Shown here piece after piece: positions 30,363-37,217 of a stretch of 37,217 nucleotides of DNA. Below the pieces are notes generated by a model. The model was not told the origin of the DNA. It saw only the letters and a list, made by a program, of their open reading frames with translations, and ran no database searches. Position numbers and translations under genes: made by a program. Position 1 is the first letter of the stretch. Each line of letters opens with the position of its first letter. This stretch comes from a virus, in the IMG/VR virus record IMGVR_UViG_3300042453_000478, positions 1 through 37,217 of that record; one strand, written 5' to 3'.

Positions 30363-31583
30363 ATGAAGCTATACCCGCATCAGGAAACTGCCAAGCAGTT
30401 TCTGCTCACGCAAAAGAGGGCCATCCTGGCCGACCAGCCGCGAGTCGGCAAGACACTGCCCACCACGGCAGCAGCACTCGAAAACCTCCCCGCCCTGATC
30501 GTCTGCCCAGCCATTGCAAAAACGGTCTGGGAGGCCGCATTCAACAAGCTGGCACCCGATGTATCGGTGCGCGTCATCAGTGGCCGCAATGACGCCATGC
30601 GCACCACCAGTGACCGTGTGGTGGTGGTCAACTACGACCTGCTGCAATACTTCAACAACGCAGGCTTTCAGACCTTGGTGCTGGACGAGTGCCACCGCAT
30701 CAAGAACCCCAAGGCCGCACGCACCAAAGCCGCCATGCTGCTGATGAAGCAGATCCCCCAGGTGTTCGCCCTGTCCGGCACGCCCATCCCCAACAGGCCG
30801 ATTGAACTGTGGCCCATCCTGCATGGCCTGGACATTTACCGTGGCGGCTGGTTTGATTTCGCTGCCCGGTACGCCAAGATGTGGAACGCACCATGGGGGC
30901 TGGACACCAGTGGCGCGTCCAACATCCCAGAACTCAAGGCGCTGATGAAGCCCCATGTGCTGCGCAGGAAAAAGGAACACGTGTTCAAAGACTACAAAGA
31001 CCCGCAGGTGTCGCTCATCACCTTTGACCTGCCCAATGACAAGCGTGAGCAGCAGTTCGATGCCGATGCCTTGGTGGCCAACCCCAATGCTCTGATGGCG
31101 TTTGAAGGCTTGGCCGAGGTCATGCGCGAGGCTGGTCTGCGCAAGGTCAAGCCAGCATCAGAGTTCATTGATGACCTGCTGCAAGCCGGTGAGCCTGTCG
31201 TGGTCTTTGCACACCACAAAGATGTGGTGGCTGAACTGGTCAAAGAACTCAAGGCCCACAAGCCGGTGACAGTGGTGGGTGACACGCCAAGAGCGCAGCG
31301 AGACAAAGCCATTGCCGACTTTCAGGCTGGCACGGCCAAGGTCATCATCGGCAATATCGCAGCCATGAGCGAGGGCGTGGACCTGAGTGCAGCCGACACC
31401 ATCGTGTTTGTGGAGTGCACCTGGTCCACCAGTGCGCTCGAGCAGGCCAGCAGCCGGGTCGAGAACATCACCAAGAACGGCATTGCCCCTGTCATCTACA
31501 TCCTGACCATCAGGGCATCCCTTGACCACAACGTGCTGGCCAAGATCCTCGCCAAGCAAAACATCATCAACCAGATCATTTAA
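30363..31583 (+). CDS. SNF2-like DEAD/H helicase, 406 aa
   Basis: Walker A is DQPRVGKT (24-31), the DEAH-type motif II is LDECH (107-111), motif III is SGTPIPNRP (138-146), and the C-terminal RecA lobe has VVFAHHKDV, MSEGVDLSAADTI and QASSRVENI (motif VI region). A short helicase of this layout is like SMARCAL1-type or phage SNF2 proteins, which remodel or anneal DNA or displace proteins, using ATP. It lacks extra accessory domains. GAGG lies at 30353-30356. It heads the rightward replication operon. Confidence 0.9.
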   Translation: MKLYPHQETAKQFLLTQKRAILADQPRVGKTLPTTAAALENLPALIVCPAIAKTVWEAAFNKLAPDVSVRVISGRNDAMRTTSDRVVVVNYDLLQYFNNAGFQTLVLDECHRIKNPKAARTKAAMLLMKQIPQVFALSGTPIPNRPIELWPILHGLDIYRGGWFDFAARYAKMWNAPWGLDTSGASNIPELKALMKPHVLRRKKEHVFKDYKDPQVSLITFDLPNDKREQQFDADALVANPNALMAFEGLAEVMREAGLRKVKPASEFIDDLLQAGEPVVVFAHHKDVVAELVKELKAHKPVTVVGDTPRAQRDKAIADFQAGTAKVIIGNIAAMSEGVDLSAADTIVFVECTWSTSALEQASSRVENITKNGIAPVIYILTIRASLDHNVLAKILAKQNIINQII

Positions 31584-31584
31584 A

Positions 31585-31613
31585 CCTGTATTACAATATA
31601 AACGTACAGGAGG
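31585..31613 (+). promoter_or_regulatory. Ribosome-binding-site hairpin before the HNH gene
   Basis: CCTGTA (31585-31590) can pair with TACAGG (31605-31610), separated by 14 bases. The AGG of the perfect AGGAGG ribosome-binding site (31608-31613) lies inside the second arm. Folding would occlude it. Such sequestration is a known way to limit free-standing homing endonucleases in other phages. Folding strength is modest. Confidence 0.5.
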
Positions 31614-31619
31614 ACAACC

Positions 31620-32165
31620 ATGGAAATCTGGAAACCCATTGAAGATGCGCCAGGGTACGAGATCAGCAGCCTTGGCAATGTGCGCAGTGTTGATCGAGTC
31701 AAGCTGCTGCGCAATCGTTACGGCAGTCACAACGAAAGACGGTTTAAAGGAAAGCCCATCATTGCGCACGCATTTCCAAACGGTTACGTTGGCGTGATGC
31801 TTGGACGAGGAAAGTGCAAGCTAATACACCGTCTTGTTGCGGCTGCTTTTATTGAGGGCGACACGCAGTTGCAGGTCAATCACAAGAATGGAATCAGGAA
31901 TGACAACAGAGTCGAAAACCTTGAGTGGGTTTCATGCTCCGACAACCATCGACACAGCTACAAATCTTTGAAAAGAAAAGCCCATCAATGGACCAACCAA
32001 GTTGAGGTTGATGGTCAAGTGTTCGAAAGCCAAAACGCAGCAGCAAGGCATCTTGGTGTGCACGGTGCATCAGTTGCGTCAGCACTTATTCACGGCCACA
32101 AAGTGCGCGGCCACGCAGTCAAATTAATCACAGGAGAAAGCAACCATGCAGCACGCAGAACGTAA
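31620..32165 (+). CDS. HNH homing endonuclease (NUMOD4-HNH-NUMOD1), 181 aa
   Basis: EIWKPIEDAPGYEISSLGNV then RSVDR is NUMOD4 (2-27). KLIHRLVAAAFIEGD (66-80), QVNHKNGIRNDNRVENLEWV (84-103) is an HNH_3 nuclease: His70, the His-Lys-Asn triad and NxxxNLEW. QVFESQNAAARHLGVHGASV, then ASALIHGHKVRGHAVKL, is a NUMOD1-type DNA-binding segment. All key residues are present. It lies between the helicase and the RecB-like nuclease with its own strong ribosome-binding site and overlaps the next gene by 20 bp. It is probably a selfish element inserted in the replication operon. Confidence 0.92.
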   Translation: MEIWKPIEDAPGYEISSLGNVRSVDRVKLLRNRYGSHNERRFKGKPIIAHAFPNGYVGVMLGRGKCKLIHRLVAAAFIEGDTQLQVNHKNGIRNDNRVENLEWVSCSDNHRHSYKSLKRKAHQWTNQVEVDGQVFESQNAAARHLGVHGASVASALIHGHKVRGHAVKLITGESNHAARRT

Positions 32166-33171
32166 ACACGCACGCCTTTCAGCCTCCAGAGCAGAGCGAT
32201 TCATGCAATGCCCAGGATCTGTTCGGCTGGAATCATTGATGCCATACGAGCCAGCAGGCGAAGCCGCTGCGCTTGGCACAGCCTTGCACGAATTGTCTGA
32301 GCGAATTCTGCGAGGTGAGCAGATTGACGATCCGGATATTGCACCAGAGCACATCGAGATGGCGCAAAGCTATGCCAACTACGTCAACGGTATTTCAGAG
32401 AACCCCCGCAAAAAGCTGATTGAGGTCAACCTAGATGCTGGGCTGAAGTCACTGCACCCAGCATTGGGTGGCACGGCTGATGCAATTCTTGTTGAGGGCA
32501 ACCACCTCCATGTGATTGATGCGAAATTTGGCCGTGTGCTGGTCGAGGCCGAGAACAACAAGCAACTGATGACCTATGCCCTGGGCGCGATGCGTCAACT
32601 GAACGCGCCTGCCGACATCATCTGCACCATGCACATCTTCCAGCCCCGCGCTGGCCACAGCAAGTGGACGGTCAGCGGCATTGATCTGGTCAACCACGGC
32701 CATGATCTGGTCAATTCGGCGCGGCTGGCCCTGTCTCCAGACGCACCAACCAACCCCAGCCCTGACGCCTGCAAATACTGCCGAGCCAAGACCATCTGCC
32801 CGTCCCTGCGCCAGAAGGTCCAAGACAGCGCACGCAAAGATTTCTCGACAGAAACCACGGTCACGCCAGAAATGATTGAGTTGGCCAAGCTGGCCGAGAA
32901 GTGGTCAGAGGCCGTGCTGGAAGCGGCCAAGCAGCAGATCACCAATGGCGCAACGATTACCGGCTGGAATCTGAAGCCAGGCCGCAAGACCCGTTTTTGG
33001 AAGTCAGAAGAGTTGGCCGCTGCTGCGCTCAAGGATCACCCGCAGGCCTTCAGCCTGAAGTCGCCAGCGGCCATTGCCGACCTGAAGATCGAGGTGTCTG
33101 AAGACCTGATCGGCATTGCCCATGCTGCGCCAAGCCTGGCCAAAGTCAAGCCGCCAAAAACCCAAGAATAG
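32146..33171 (+). CDS. RecB/Cas4-like nuclease (DUF2800), 341 aa
   Basis: Family features: LSASRAERFMQCPGSV (11-26), GTALHEL with His48, the PD-(D/E)xK core GGTADAILVEGNHLHVIDAK (108-127; Asp112, Asp125, Lys127) and QLMTYALGAM. Cysteines 22, 209, 212 and 218 (the last three in CKYCRAKTIC) fit the four-Cys Fe-S cluster of AddB/Cas4-like nucleases. The C-terminal third is helical. In phages DUF2800 proteins lie with DUF2815 SSBs and primases, as here. It probably processes DNA ends or recombination intermediates. Its start lies inside the end of the HNH gene, with GGAG near 32131. Confidence 0.92.
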   Translation: MQHAERKHARLSASRAERFMQCPGSVRLESLMPYEPAGEAAALGTALHELSERILRGEQIDDPDIAPEHIEMAQSYANYVNGISENPRKKLIEVNLDAGLKSLHPALGGTADAILVEGNHLHVIDAKFGRVLVEAENNKQLMTYALGAMRQLNAPADIICTMHIFQPRAGHSKWTVSGIDLVNHGHDLVNSARLALSPDAPTNPSPDACKYCRAKTICPSLRQKVQDSARKDFSTETTVTPEMIELAKLAEKWSEAVLEAAKQQITNGATITGWNLKPGRKTRFWKSEELAAAALKDHPQAFSLKSPAAIADLKIEVSEDLIGIAHAAPSLAKVKPPKTQE

Positions 33172-33198
33172 AATCCAACCCCATCCCCCAAAAGAAAA

Positions 33199-33228
33199 GC
33201 CCCTGCGTGACGCGAATCACGCAAGGGC
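33199..33228 (-). terminator. Minus-strand-oriented terminator-like hairpin
   Basis: A stem of 11 pairs with one mismatch and a 6-nt loop lies between two plus-strand genes. Read on the minus strand it is followed by a T-rich run (33198-33191), as an intrinsic terminator. On the plus strand no T tract follows. It might stop antisense transcripts or just fold in the leader of the primase gene. Confidence 0.5.
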
Positions 33229-33253
33229 CGAGTTCCCAACATAGGAGTTTGCA

Positions 33254-35416
33254 GTGTCGATTTTACCAGAGCACACGCCAAGTGCGTTTGAGCAGTCCCA
33301 AGCCGTGGCCATGAAATTGGGCAACGTCTACCCAGCCGCCAACTTCTGCACATTCAGCGTGCAGAACGGCAAAAAGATCCCCCGCAAGCGCGATGGCAGC
33401 CAAGGCGTGGCACGTGACACGCCACCCGATGCCCTGTTCACCACCGAAGACGTCTGGGCCATGGAGGCCATGCCCCATGGCGACTATCTCGGGCTTGTCC
33501 TTCAGAAGGCCGCAGCCATCCCCGGCAAGGGCCACCTGGTGGTGCTGGACGTTGATCTGAAACACAGCCAGACCACCACCAACATCGCCATCCAGAAGAT
33601 GGCCCGGTGGGTCAAGGCCAACAGCGCATTGACCGAGATCAGTGTCTCAGGCAAGGGCCGCCATATCTTCCTGATCGCCAACCAGGCCGAGAACATCCTG
33701 CCCAAGTACAAGCTGGCCGCCGGCCAAGAGGTCGAAGTCTTTGGCCTCGACAACAGCGCAGGCAAGTCGGTGCTGCTGTCCGGATCTCAACTCAGCGGCG
33801 AGGTGATCGAGGTCCAAGACCTGCATGCGCTGCTCACTGAGTGGGGGATCATCGAGCAGCACCAACTGAACCAGCCCAAAGCCTCAGAACCCATCGACTT
33901 CTCACCACTGGAGCGCAAAGCCTCACCAGCCATCCAGCCCCAAGCCCCTGATGACATCAACAAGGCCGCCAGCGCCATGATGTTCATCAGCCCCGATGCG
34001 GAGTATCAACAGTGGATTGAAATCGGCCAAGCCTTGCACACCGCCTTTGGCAACCAAGGCCATGCCCTGTGGAGCCAGTGGTCAGCCTCGGGCAGCAAGT
34101 ACAAGGGCCAGCAAGACATCGACACGCACTGGAAAAGTTTCCACCAAGGCAAGGGCATTGGCCTCGGCACCCTGTTTCACGCAGCCAAACAAAACGGCTG
34201 GGAACCACCGACAAAGGCGTCTGAACGTAAATCGGCAGTGGAAGATTTCCAAAGTCTATTGAGTCCAGTACCAGTTGCAACAGGCTCACAGGATGAGCCT
34301 GCACCAGAAGCGCCACAGGGCTGGCCAGAACTCAGCCTCGACATCACCAGCCTCAAACCCATCGACTACATGATCCAAGGCTTTTGGGCGCACAGCTTCT
34401 TTGTGCTTGCTGGCCAGCCCGGTGTCGGCAAGACCACGGCAATGATAAGTGCCTGCATGGTGATGGCAGGGTTTCAGATCTCTGACACCACCATCAAGGC
34501 CAAGAACCACCGCAAGACCATCTTTGTCACCGAAGACAGCGACCAGATCACTCGCACCCTGTTCGCCTACGCCAAGCATTTCCACATCAAACCAACCGAT
34601 CTGCTCAACTGGTTTGTGGTCATTGATGCCAAACGCTCAGACGTCAAGGATCTTTTGACCTTGGCCCACAACGTCATACGCCACACGGTCAACGGCATCC
34701 GGCCACACCTGGTGTTGGACACGGCCAACAGCACCATGGCAATCGACAACGAGAACGACAACTCAGAGGTCGGCAGCTATCTGGCGGCCCTGAAGCAGAC
34801 CATCTACGTCCAACTGCACACGCCCATCTCCATCCTGACCCACACCAACAAGACCATATCAAGACAAGACTCAGACGCCATGGCCCGTGGTGCATCAGCC
34901 TTCACTGGTGACGCAACCCTGACCGGCATCCTGTTCATGGACCCAGATGGCACTCGATACATGAAGCTGACCAAAACCCGGTACGAGCCAGATTTCAGGG
35001 AAATCAGATTCGACACCCAGCTATTCCCAGAAATCGTCATCGACCAGCATGGCGAACCACAGACCATGCTGTGCCGCATCGCCATCCCTTACCCGTCAGC
35101 CGAATCCGAGCGCAAACAAGCCCAAGCTGACAAGCAAGAGGACAAGCGCCAGCAACAAATAACCGATGCCGCTGATGCCGCCTGCAACTTCATCCAGAGC
35201 CTGCTCAACACCCATGGCAAGGTGATCATCCGCAAAGGCCCAGGCCGCCCGAACGTGCCATCAGATCTTCAAGACGCCTACAAGCTGGAGTGGTCTGAGG
35301 TGTACCAGGCAGTGCCGCAGGCCGATCAGTCCTACGCCAGGAAGGCTGTTGGGGTGGCCATCTTTCATCGGTTTGGGGTGAGTCAGGACCAGTCGGGATG
35401 GGTGCAGTTGGTCTAA
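33254..35416 (+). CDS. Primase-helicase (prim-pol, PriCT-2, RepA-like ATPase), 720 aa
   Basis: GTG at 33254 with AGGAG at 33243-33247 is the start. The N-terminal prim-pol region has LVVLDVDLK (95-103; Asp99, Asp101) and ISVSGKGRHIFL (129-140), the D-x-D and (S)GKG-[RH] pattern of bifunctional primase/polymerase domains. PriCT-2 spans about 236-316 (DAEYQQWIEIGQALHTAFG, LWSQWSASGSKYKG). The RecA-like ATPase has FVLAGQPGVGKTTAM (383-397) and later LVLDTANSTM as Walker B. It would prime and unwind. The gene ends in the first iteron. Confidence 0.88.
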   Translation: MSILPEHTPSAFEQSQAVAMKLGNVYPAANFCTFSVQNGKKIPRKRDGSQGVARDTPPDALFTTEDVWAMEAMPHGDYLGLVLQKAAAIPGKGHLVVLDVDLKHSQTTTNIAIQKMARWVKANSALTEISVSGKGRHIFLIANQAENILPKYKLAAGQEVEVFGLDNSAGKSVLLSGSQLSGEVIEVQDLHALLTEWGIIEQHQLNQPKASEPIDFSPLERKASPAIQPQAPDDINKAASAMMFISPDAEYQQWIEIGQALHTAFGNQGHALWSQWSASGSKYKGQQDIDTHWKSFHQGKGIGLGTLFHAAKQNGWEPPTKASERKSAVEDFQSLLSPVPVATGSQDEPAPEAPQGWPELSLDITSLKPIDYMIQGFWAHSFFVLAGQPGVGKTTAMISACMVMAGFQISDTTIKAKNHRKTIFVTEDSDQITRTLFAYAKHFHIKPTDLLNWFVVIDAKRSDVKDLLTLAHNVIRHTVNGIRPHLVLDTANSTMAIDNENDNSEVGSYLAALKQTIYVQLHTPISILTHTNKTISRQDSDAMARGASAFTGDATLTGILFMDPDGTRYMKLTKTRYEPDFREIRFDTQLFPEIVIDQHGEPQTMLCRIAIPYPSAESERKQAQADKQEDKRQQQITDAADAACNFIQSLLNTHGKVIIRKGPGRPNVPSDLQDAYKLEWSEVYQAVPQADQSYARKAVGVAIFHRFGVSQDQSGWVQLV

Positions 35417-35466
35417 TCCGGTAATCCGGTAGTAATCCGGTAGAAAGGCGGTATACCGGATTAGAC
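35411..35466. repeat. Iteron cluster 1, TAATCCGGTA
   Basis: Three direct copies of TAATCCGGTA (35414-35423, 35422-35431, 35433-35442) and one inverted copy (35454-35463). The outer 13 bases form a perfect inverted repeat (35411-35423 with 35454-35466). It begins on the stop codon of the primase-helicase gene. The pattern is like replication-protein or operator iterons. Confidence 0.85.
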
Positions 35467-35486
35467 AATGGCTGGTTTTGGGGATT

Positions 35487-35510
35487 AAGTGGGGGCAGTT
35501 TGCCCCACTT
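35487..35510. repeat. Hairpin between the iteron clusters
   Basis: AAGTGGGG (35487-35494) and CCCCACTT (35503-35510) form an 8-bp stem around an 8-base loop. The last bases run into a perfect DnaA box (35509-35517). No T tract follows, so it is probably not a terminator. Confidence 0.6.
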
Positions 35511-35517
35511 ATCCACA
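35509..35517 (+). promoter_or_regulatory. DnaA box between the iterons
   Basis: A perfect TTATCCACA consensus lies between the two iteron clusters. Two further perfect copies are at 35650-35658 and 35661-35669, inside the start of the next gene. With the iterons they suggest recruitment of host DnaA. Confidence 0.7.
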
Positions 35518-35548
35518 AGCCAGTCTCGGAAGAAATCAGGGTAGTGGG

Positions 35549-35594
35549 TCTAATCCGGTAAGCCGGTAAATTCCTTTGGGGTTTACCGGATTAG
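35549..35594. repeat. Iteron cluster 2
   Basis: TAATCCGGTA at 35551-35560, a degenerate copy directly after, and an inverted copy at 35584-35593. The outer 12 bases (35550-35561 and 35583-35594) form a perfect inverted repeat around a 21-base interior. It repeats the architecture of cluster 1 at smaller size. Confidence 0.82.
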
Positions 35595-35634
35595 GAATAC
35601 TTCAAAGGTTTACAGTTTTAGATGGGGCAAAAAG

Positions 35635-35982
35635 ATGCTGAATTCAGAGTTATCCACAAGTTATCCACAGGCTGCGAATTGGGTCGATGATGACCGTGTT
35701 TTGTGCAAAAACTGCGCTAATGCGGTAAACGTGGATTTGAGGCAGTCCATGCCAGCCGAGCAGATGGAAAAGCACCGCAAGGTCAACGCCATTCCACTGC
35801 AATGGATGTTCGATGTGGCCAAGGTCAGGAACGGCTGGGCAACAGTCACATGGAAGGCTTGGCAGTGCCAGGCCACTGGCATGGCCACAATGCCGTTTGA
35901 TTTGAAGCACCGATGCCATTTGTATTTGGAGTCAAGTCCAGCGCCATCATCGGTAGAATCCGATGCATGGTGGCTCGACTGA
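35635..35982 (+). CDS. Small protein with four-Cys zinc-ribbon-like layout, 115 aa
   Basis: The start at ATG 35635 is the only reasonable one, although its first 12 codons overlap two DnaA boxes and the upstream GGGG is a weak ribosome-binding site. CKNC (24-27), Cys78 and Cys94 could form a zinc site (C-x2-C, 50 residues, C-x15-C). The middle has AIPLQWMFDVAKVRNGWATV and the end is acidic. No family recognised. It lies between the iterons and a VRR-NUC gene, so a DNA-linked role is possible. Confidence 0.65.
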   Translation: MLNSELSTSYPQAANWVDDDRVLCKNCANAVNVDLRQSMPAEQMEKHRKVNAIPLQWMFDVAKVRNGWATVTWKAWQCQATGMATMPFDLKHRCHLYLESSPAPSSVESDAWWLD

Positions 35983-36344
35983 GAAAAAGCATTGAACACA
36001 CTGAGCAGGTCAAGCTGGTGCAGCGGGTCAGGGCGTTTTATCCAGACATCATCATTGCGGCTGTGCCCAACGGAGGCGATAGAACGGCCTCAGAGCGTGT
36101 CAGGCTGCATCAGGAGGGTGTACTGGCAGGAATGCCTGATCTGTGCGTCCTGGAGGCTTGTGGCGGGTTTCACGGGCTGTTTGTGGAGATGAAGACCACA
36201 AAAGGGCAGCAGAGCAAAGAGCAGAAGGCTTTGCAGTTGCAGTTGAACGCAAAAGGTTATCTGTGCGCTGTCGCACGATCCGCCCAAGAGGGCTTTGAAA
36301 TCATCAAGGGGTATTTGAATGGCGAAAGCAAACACGCTGTCTGA
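35967..36344 (+). CDS. VRR-NUC nuclease, 125 aa
   Basis: The ATG at 35967 is favoured over 35913, which lies deeper in the previous gene. EHTEQVKLVQRVRA (10-23; Glu13), GMPDLCVL (55-62; Asp58), FVEMKTTKGQQSKEQ (72-86; Glu74, Lys76, Gln86) follow the VRR-NUC domain (PF08774). These single-domain phage nucleases are Holliday-junction or flap resolvases in several cases. It would clear replication or recombination intermediates before packaging. It overlaps both neighbours (16 and 26 bp). Confidence 0.92.
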   Translation: MVARLRKSIEHTEQVKLVQRVRAFYPDIIIAAVPNGGDRTASERVRLHQEGVLAGMPDLCVLEACGGFHGLFVEMKTTKGQQSKEQKALQLQLNAKGYLCAVARSAQEGFEIIKGYLNGESKHAV

Positions 36345-36819
36345 GTGGGCTGACAACATCGCTGAAAGGCAGATGGGCCTCAAAGAAAAGGCAGCCATCG
36401 CACGCAAGGAAGCCTCAGACGTCAACAAGAAGATCCACCAGTTCGGTGGCGAACTCGCCATCGTTGACAGGATCTCACAAGGAGAAACCGTCTTGGGGTT
36501 GGCTCGGACGCTGGGGATAAGTCACACCGCTTTTTACGATTGGGTGGACAGAGGAGGCGAGGCACGGGCTGCTGCTCTTGCGCGTGCACGCACGCGAGGT
36601 GGGCAGAGTTTAGCCGAGCAGACGCTCGAGATCGCCGACAGCGCCTCTCCACAAGAGGCGCAGGTGGCCAAGCTGCGGGTGGACACCAGGCGCTGGCTGG
36701 CCAGCAAGATGGCGCCCGATGAATACGGCGACAAGCAGCAGCCGTTGGTCAACATCGACCTGGGCAGCATGGCGCTCGATGCACTGCGCAAACGCAGCAT
36801 TACGCATACCGAAGACTGA
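36319..36819 (+). CDS. terS: Terminase small subunit, 166 aa
   Basis: DNA recognition subunit of the packaging motor. After a charged N-terminal helix, residues 47-77 are a helix-turn-helix (AIVDRISQGETVLGLARTLG, ISHTAFYDWV). The C-terminal KLRVDTRRWLASKMAPDEYG (119-138) is the recurrent motif of Sf6-like/phage terminase small subunits. AAGGGG at 36307-36312 is the ribosome-binding site. It is far from terL in the window but about 2.1 kb upstream if the ends join. The region just after it holds likely origin and packaging signals. Confidence 0.88.
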   Translation: MAKANTLSEWADNIAERQMGLKEKAAIARKEASDVNKKIHQFGGELAIVDRISQGETVLGLARTLGISHTAFYDWVDRGGEARAAALARARTRGGQSLAEQTLEIADSASPQEAQVAKLRVDTRRWLASKMAPDEYGDKQQPLVNIDLGSMALDALRKRSITHTED

Positions 36820-36861
36820 CAACACTTCATACAACGTCCATTATGTTAAGTCGATGTTGAG

Positions 36862-36950
36862 TTATCCACAGATTTAGGAATACGTTAGGTATAGCTTTTA
36901 GGTTATCCACAGGAATCTGTGGATAAGTGTGGACAAACCCCTGTGGACAG
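36862..36950. promoter_or_regulatory. DnaA-box cluster, likely replication origin
   Basis: Perfect DnaA boxes are at 36862-36870, 36903-36911 and, inverted, 36918-36926. One-mismatch boxes follow at 36928-36936 and 36942-36950. The second and third form a 10-bp perfect inverted repeat (36903-36926, loop 4). No gene of 60 codons lies between 36820 and 37144. A GC hairpin and an A/T tract follow, the order seen in many origins. Confidence 0.7.
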
Positions 36951-36976
36951 GTCGCAGCCGCCAGCCTGGCGATCTG

Positions 36977-37017
36977 GCCGCGACCCCCCCCCGTGGGCCG
37001 CGCGGCGGGGGCGCGGC
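36977..37017. repeat. GC-rich hairpin next to the origin
   Basis: GCCGCG (36977-36982), one unpaired A and CCCCC (36984-36988) pair with GGGGG (37007-37011) and CGCGGC (37012-37017), 11 pairs with one bulge. The window's first base corresponds to 37004, inside this structure, so the assembly may have been opened here because of it. Confidence 0.65.
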
Positions 37018-37217
37018 TGTGGCGGTGCCTGACCTCTATCTGCCAACCCTGCTCAAAAAAAATTTTTTAAGTTTCCCCAAAAATACCCCTTATCCACTAA
37101 CGATAGTTGCGCTAAACTGCAATTCTCAACAACCTGGAGAACCGATGAACACGACATTCCTTAAACGGGTACGCACCCTCTACCCGCAAAGCCGCCATCT
37201 GCAAAGGCAGTGGATCA
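37004..37217. repeat. Right copy of the terminal direct repeat
   Basis: Matches 1-214; see that entry. This copy has an A8T6 tract at 37055-37068, which with the DnaA boxes could serve as the duplex-unwinding element. The tract length differs by one A from the left copy. Confidence 0.85.
37145..37217 (+). CDS. Partial second copy of the 53-aa gene
   Basis: The first 73 bases of the gene at 142 recur identically, with its leader, and are cut by the window end. It is the same locus seen twice through the terminal overlap, not a second gene. Confidence 0.8.
   Translation, partial: MNTTFLKRVRTLYPQSRHLQRQWI

Noticed and set aside
35411-35594. CRISPR array
   Set aside because: Repeats are 10 bp with overlapping or very short irregular spacers and inverted copies; no cas genes.
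1-37217. tRNA genes
   Set aside because: No cloverleaf-like segment with the T-arm GTTCRA pattern was noticed by eye; a covariance-model scan would settle it.

Overview
This window looks like an essentially complete genome of a tailed phage with podovirus organisation, probably infecting a Gram-negative betaproteobacterium (Burkholderiales-like). It has terminase, portal, scaffold, an HK97-fold capsid protein of the SU10-like/DUF5309 type, an SU10-type adaptor, a predicted nozzle and a long block of ejection-type proteins. It has no tail tube, sheath or tape-measure gene. The Gram-negative host is supported by the spanin pair, the GH19 endolysin and three lipoproteins; the finer host guess is inference. 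The first 214 bases recur at the right end (37004-37217), perfectly over 126 bp and imperfectly before that. The molecule is therefore best read as a circle or circular permutation of about 37,003 bp. No integrase, tRNA, CRISPR, DNA polymerase or phage RNA polymerase was seen.

Layout. (1) 142-1859: seven small, tightly overlapping genes ending in a winged-helix-like protein. (2) 1869-11372: packaging and head module (TerL, small accessory proteins, glycosyltransferase, methyltransferase, portal, scaffold, capsid, a strong terminator, a second glycosyltransferase, adaptor). (3) 11382-14616: fibre and decoration proteins with striking repeats. (4) 14613-17805: lysis/membrane cassette (lipoproteins, small membrane proteins, Rz with Rz1 embedded, GH19 endolysin). 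(5) 17824-27258: fibre-like protein, predicted nozzle, gp13-like protein and large ejection proteins, ending in a protein with an HDVFGH motif. (6) 27255-29314, minus strand: an early-type operon of eight compact genes including a dATP/dGTP diphosphohydrolase-like protein and a DUF3293 protein. (7) 29315-30362: two divergent control regions around a small HTH gene and a minus-strand ssDNA-binding protein. (8) 30363-36819, plus strand: SNF2-like helicase, HNH homing endonuclease, RecB-like nuclease, primase-helicase, iteron clusters, Cys-rich protein, VRR-NUC nuclease and TerS. (9) 36820-37217 plus 1-141: DnaA-box cluster, GC hairpin and A/T tract, a likely origin.

How it works together: the small HTH protein probably regulates the divergent promoters, which share sequence elements. 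The replication genes prepare DNA and probably recruit the host replisome, because DnaA boxes and iterons are present while no polymerase gene is. TerS sits at the right end and TerL at the left, so they come close only when the ends are joined. Late genes then build the head, fibres and ejection apparatus and lyse the cell.

The most interesting observations are the two TAATCCGGTA iteron clusters, the paired control regions sharing two sequence elements, the HDVFGH protein in the ejection module, three consecutive hairpins between minus-strand genes, and fibre proteins made of 20-residue and 10-residue tandem repeats.
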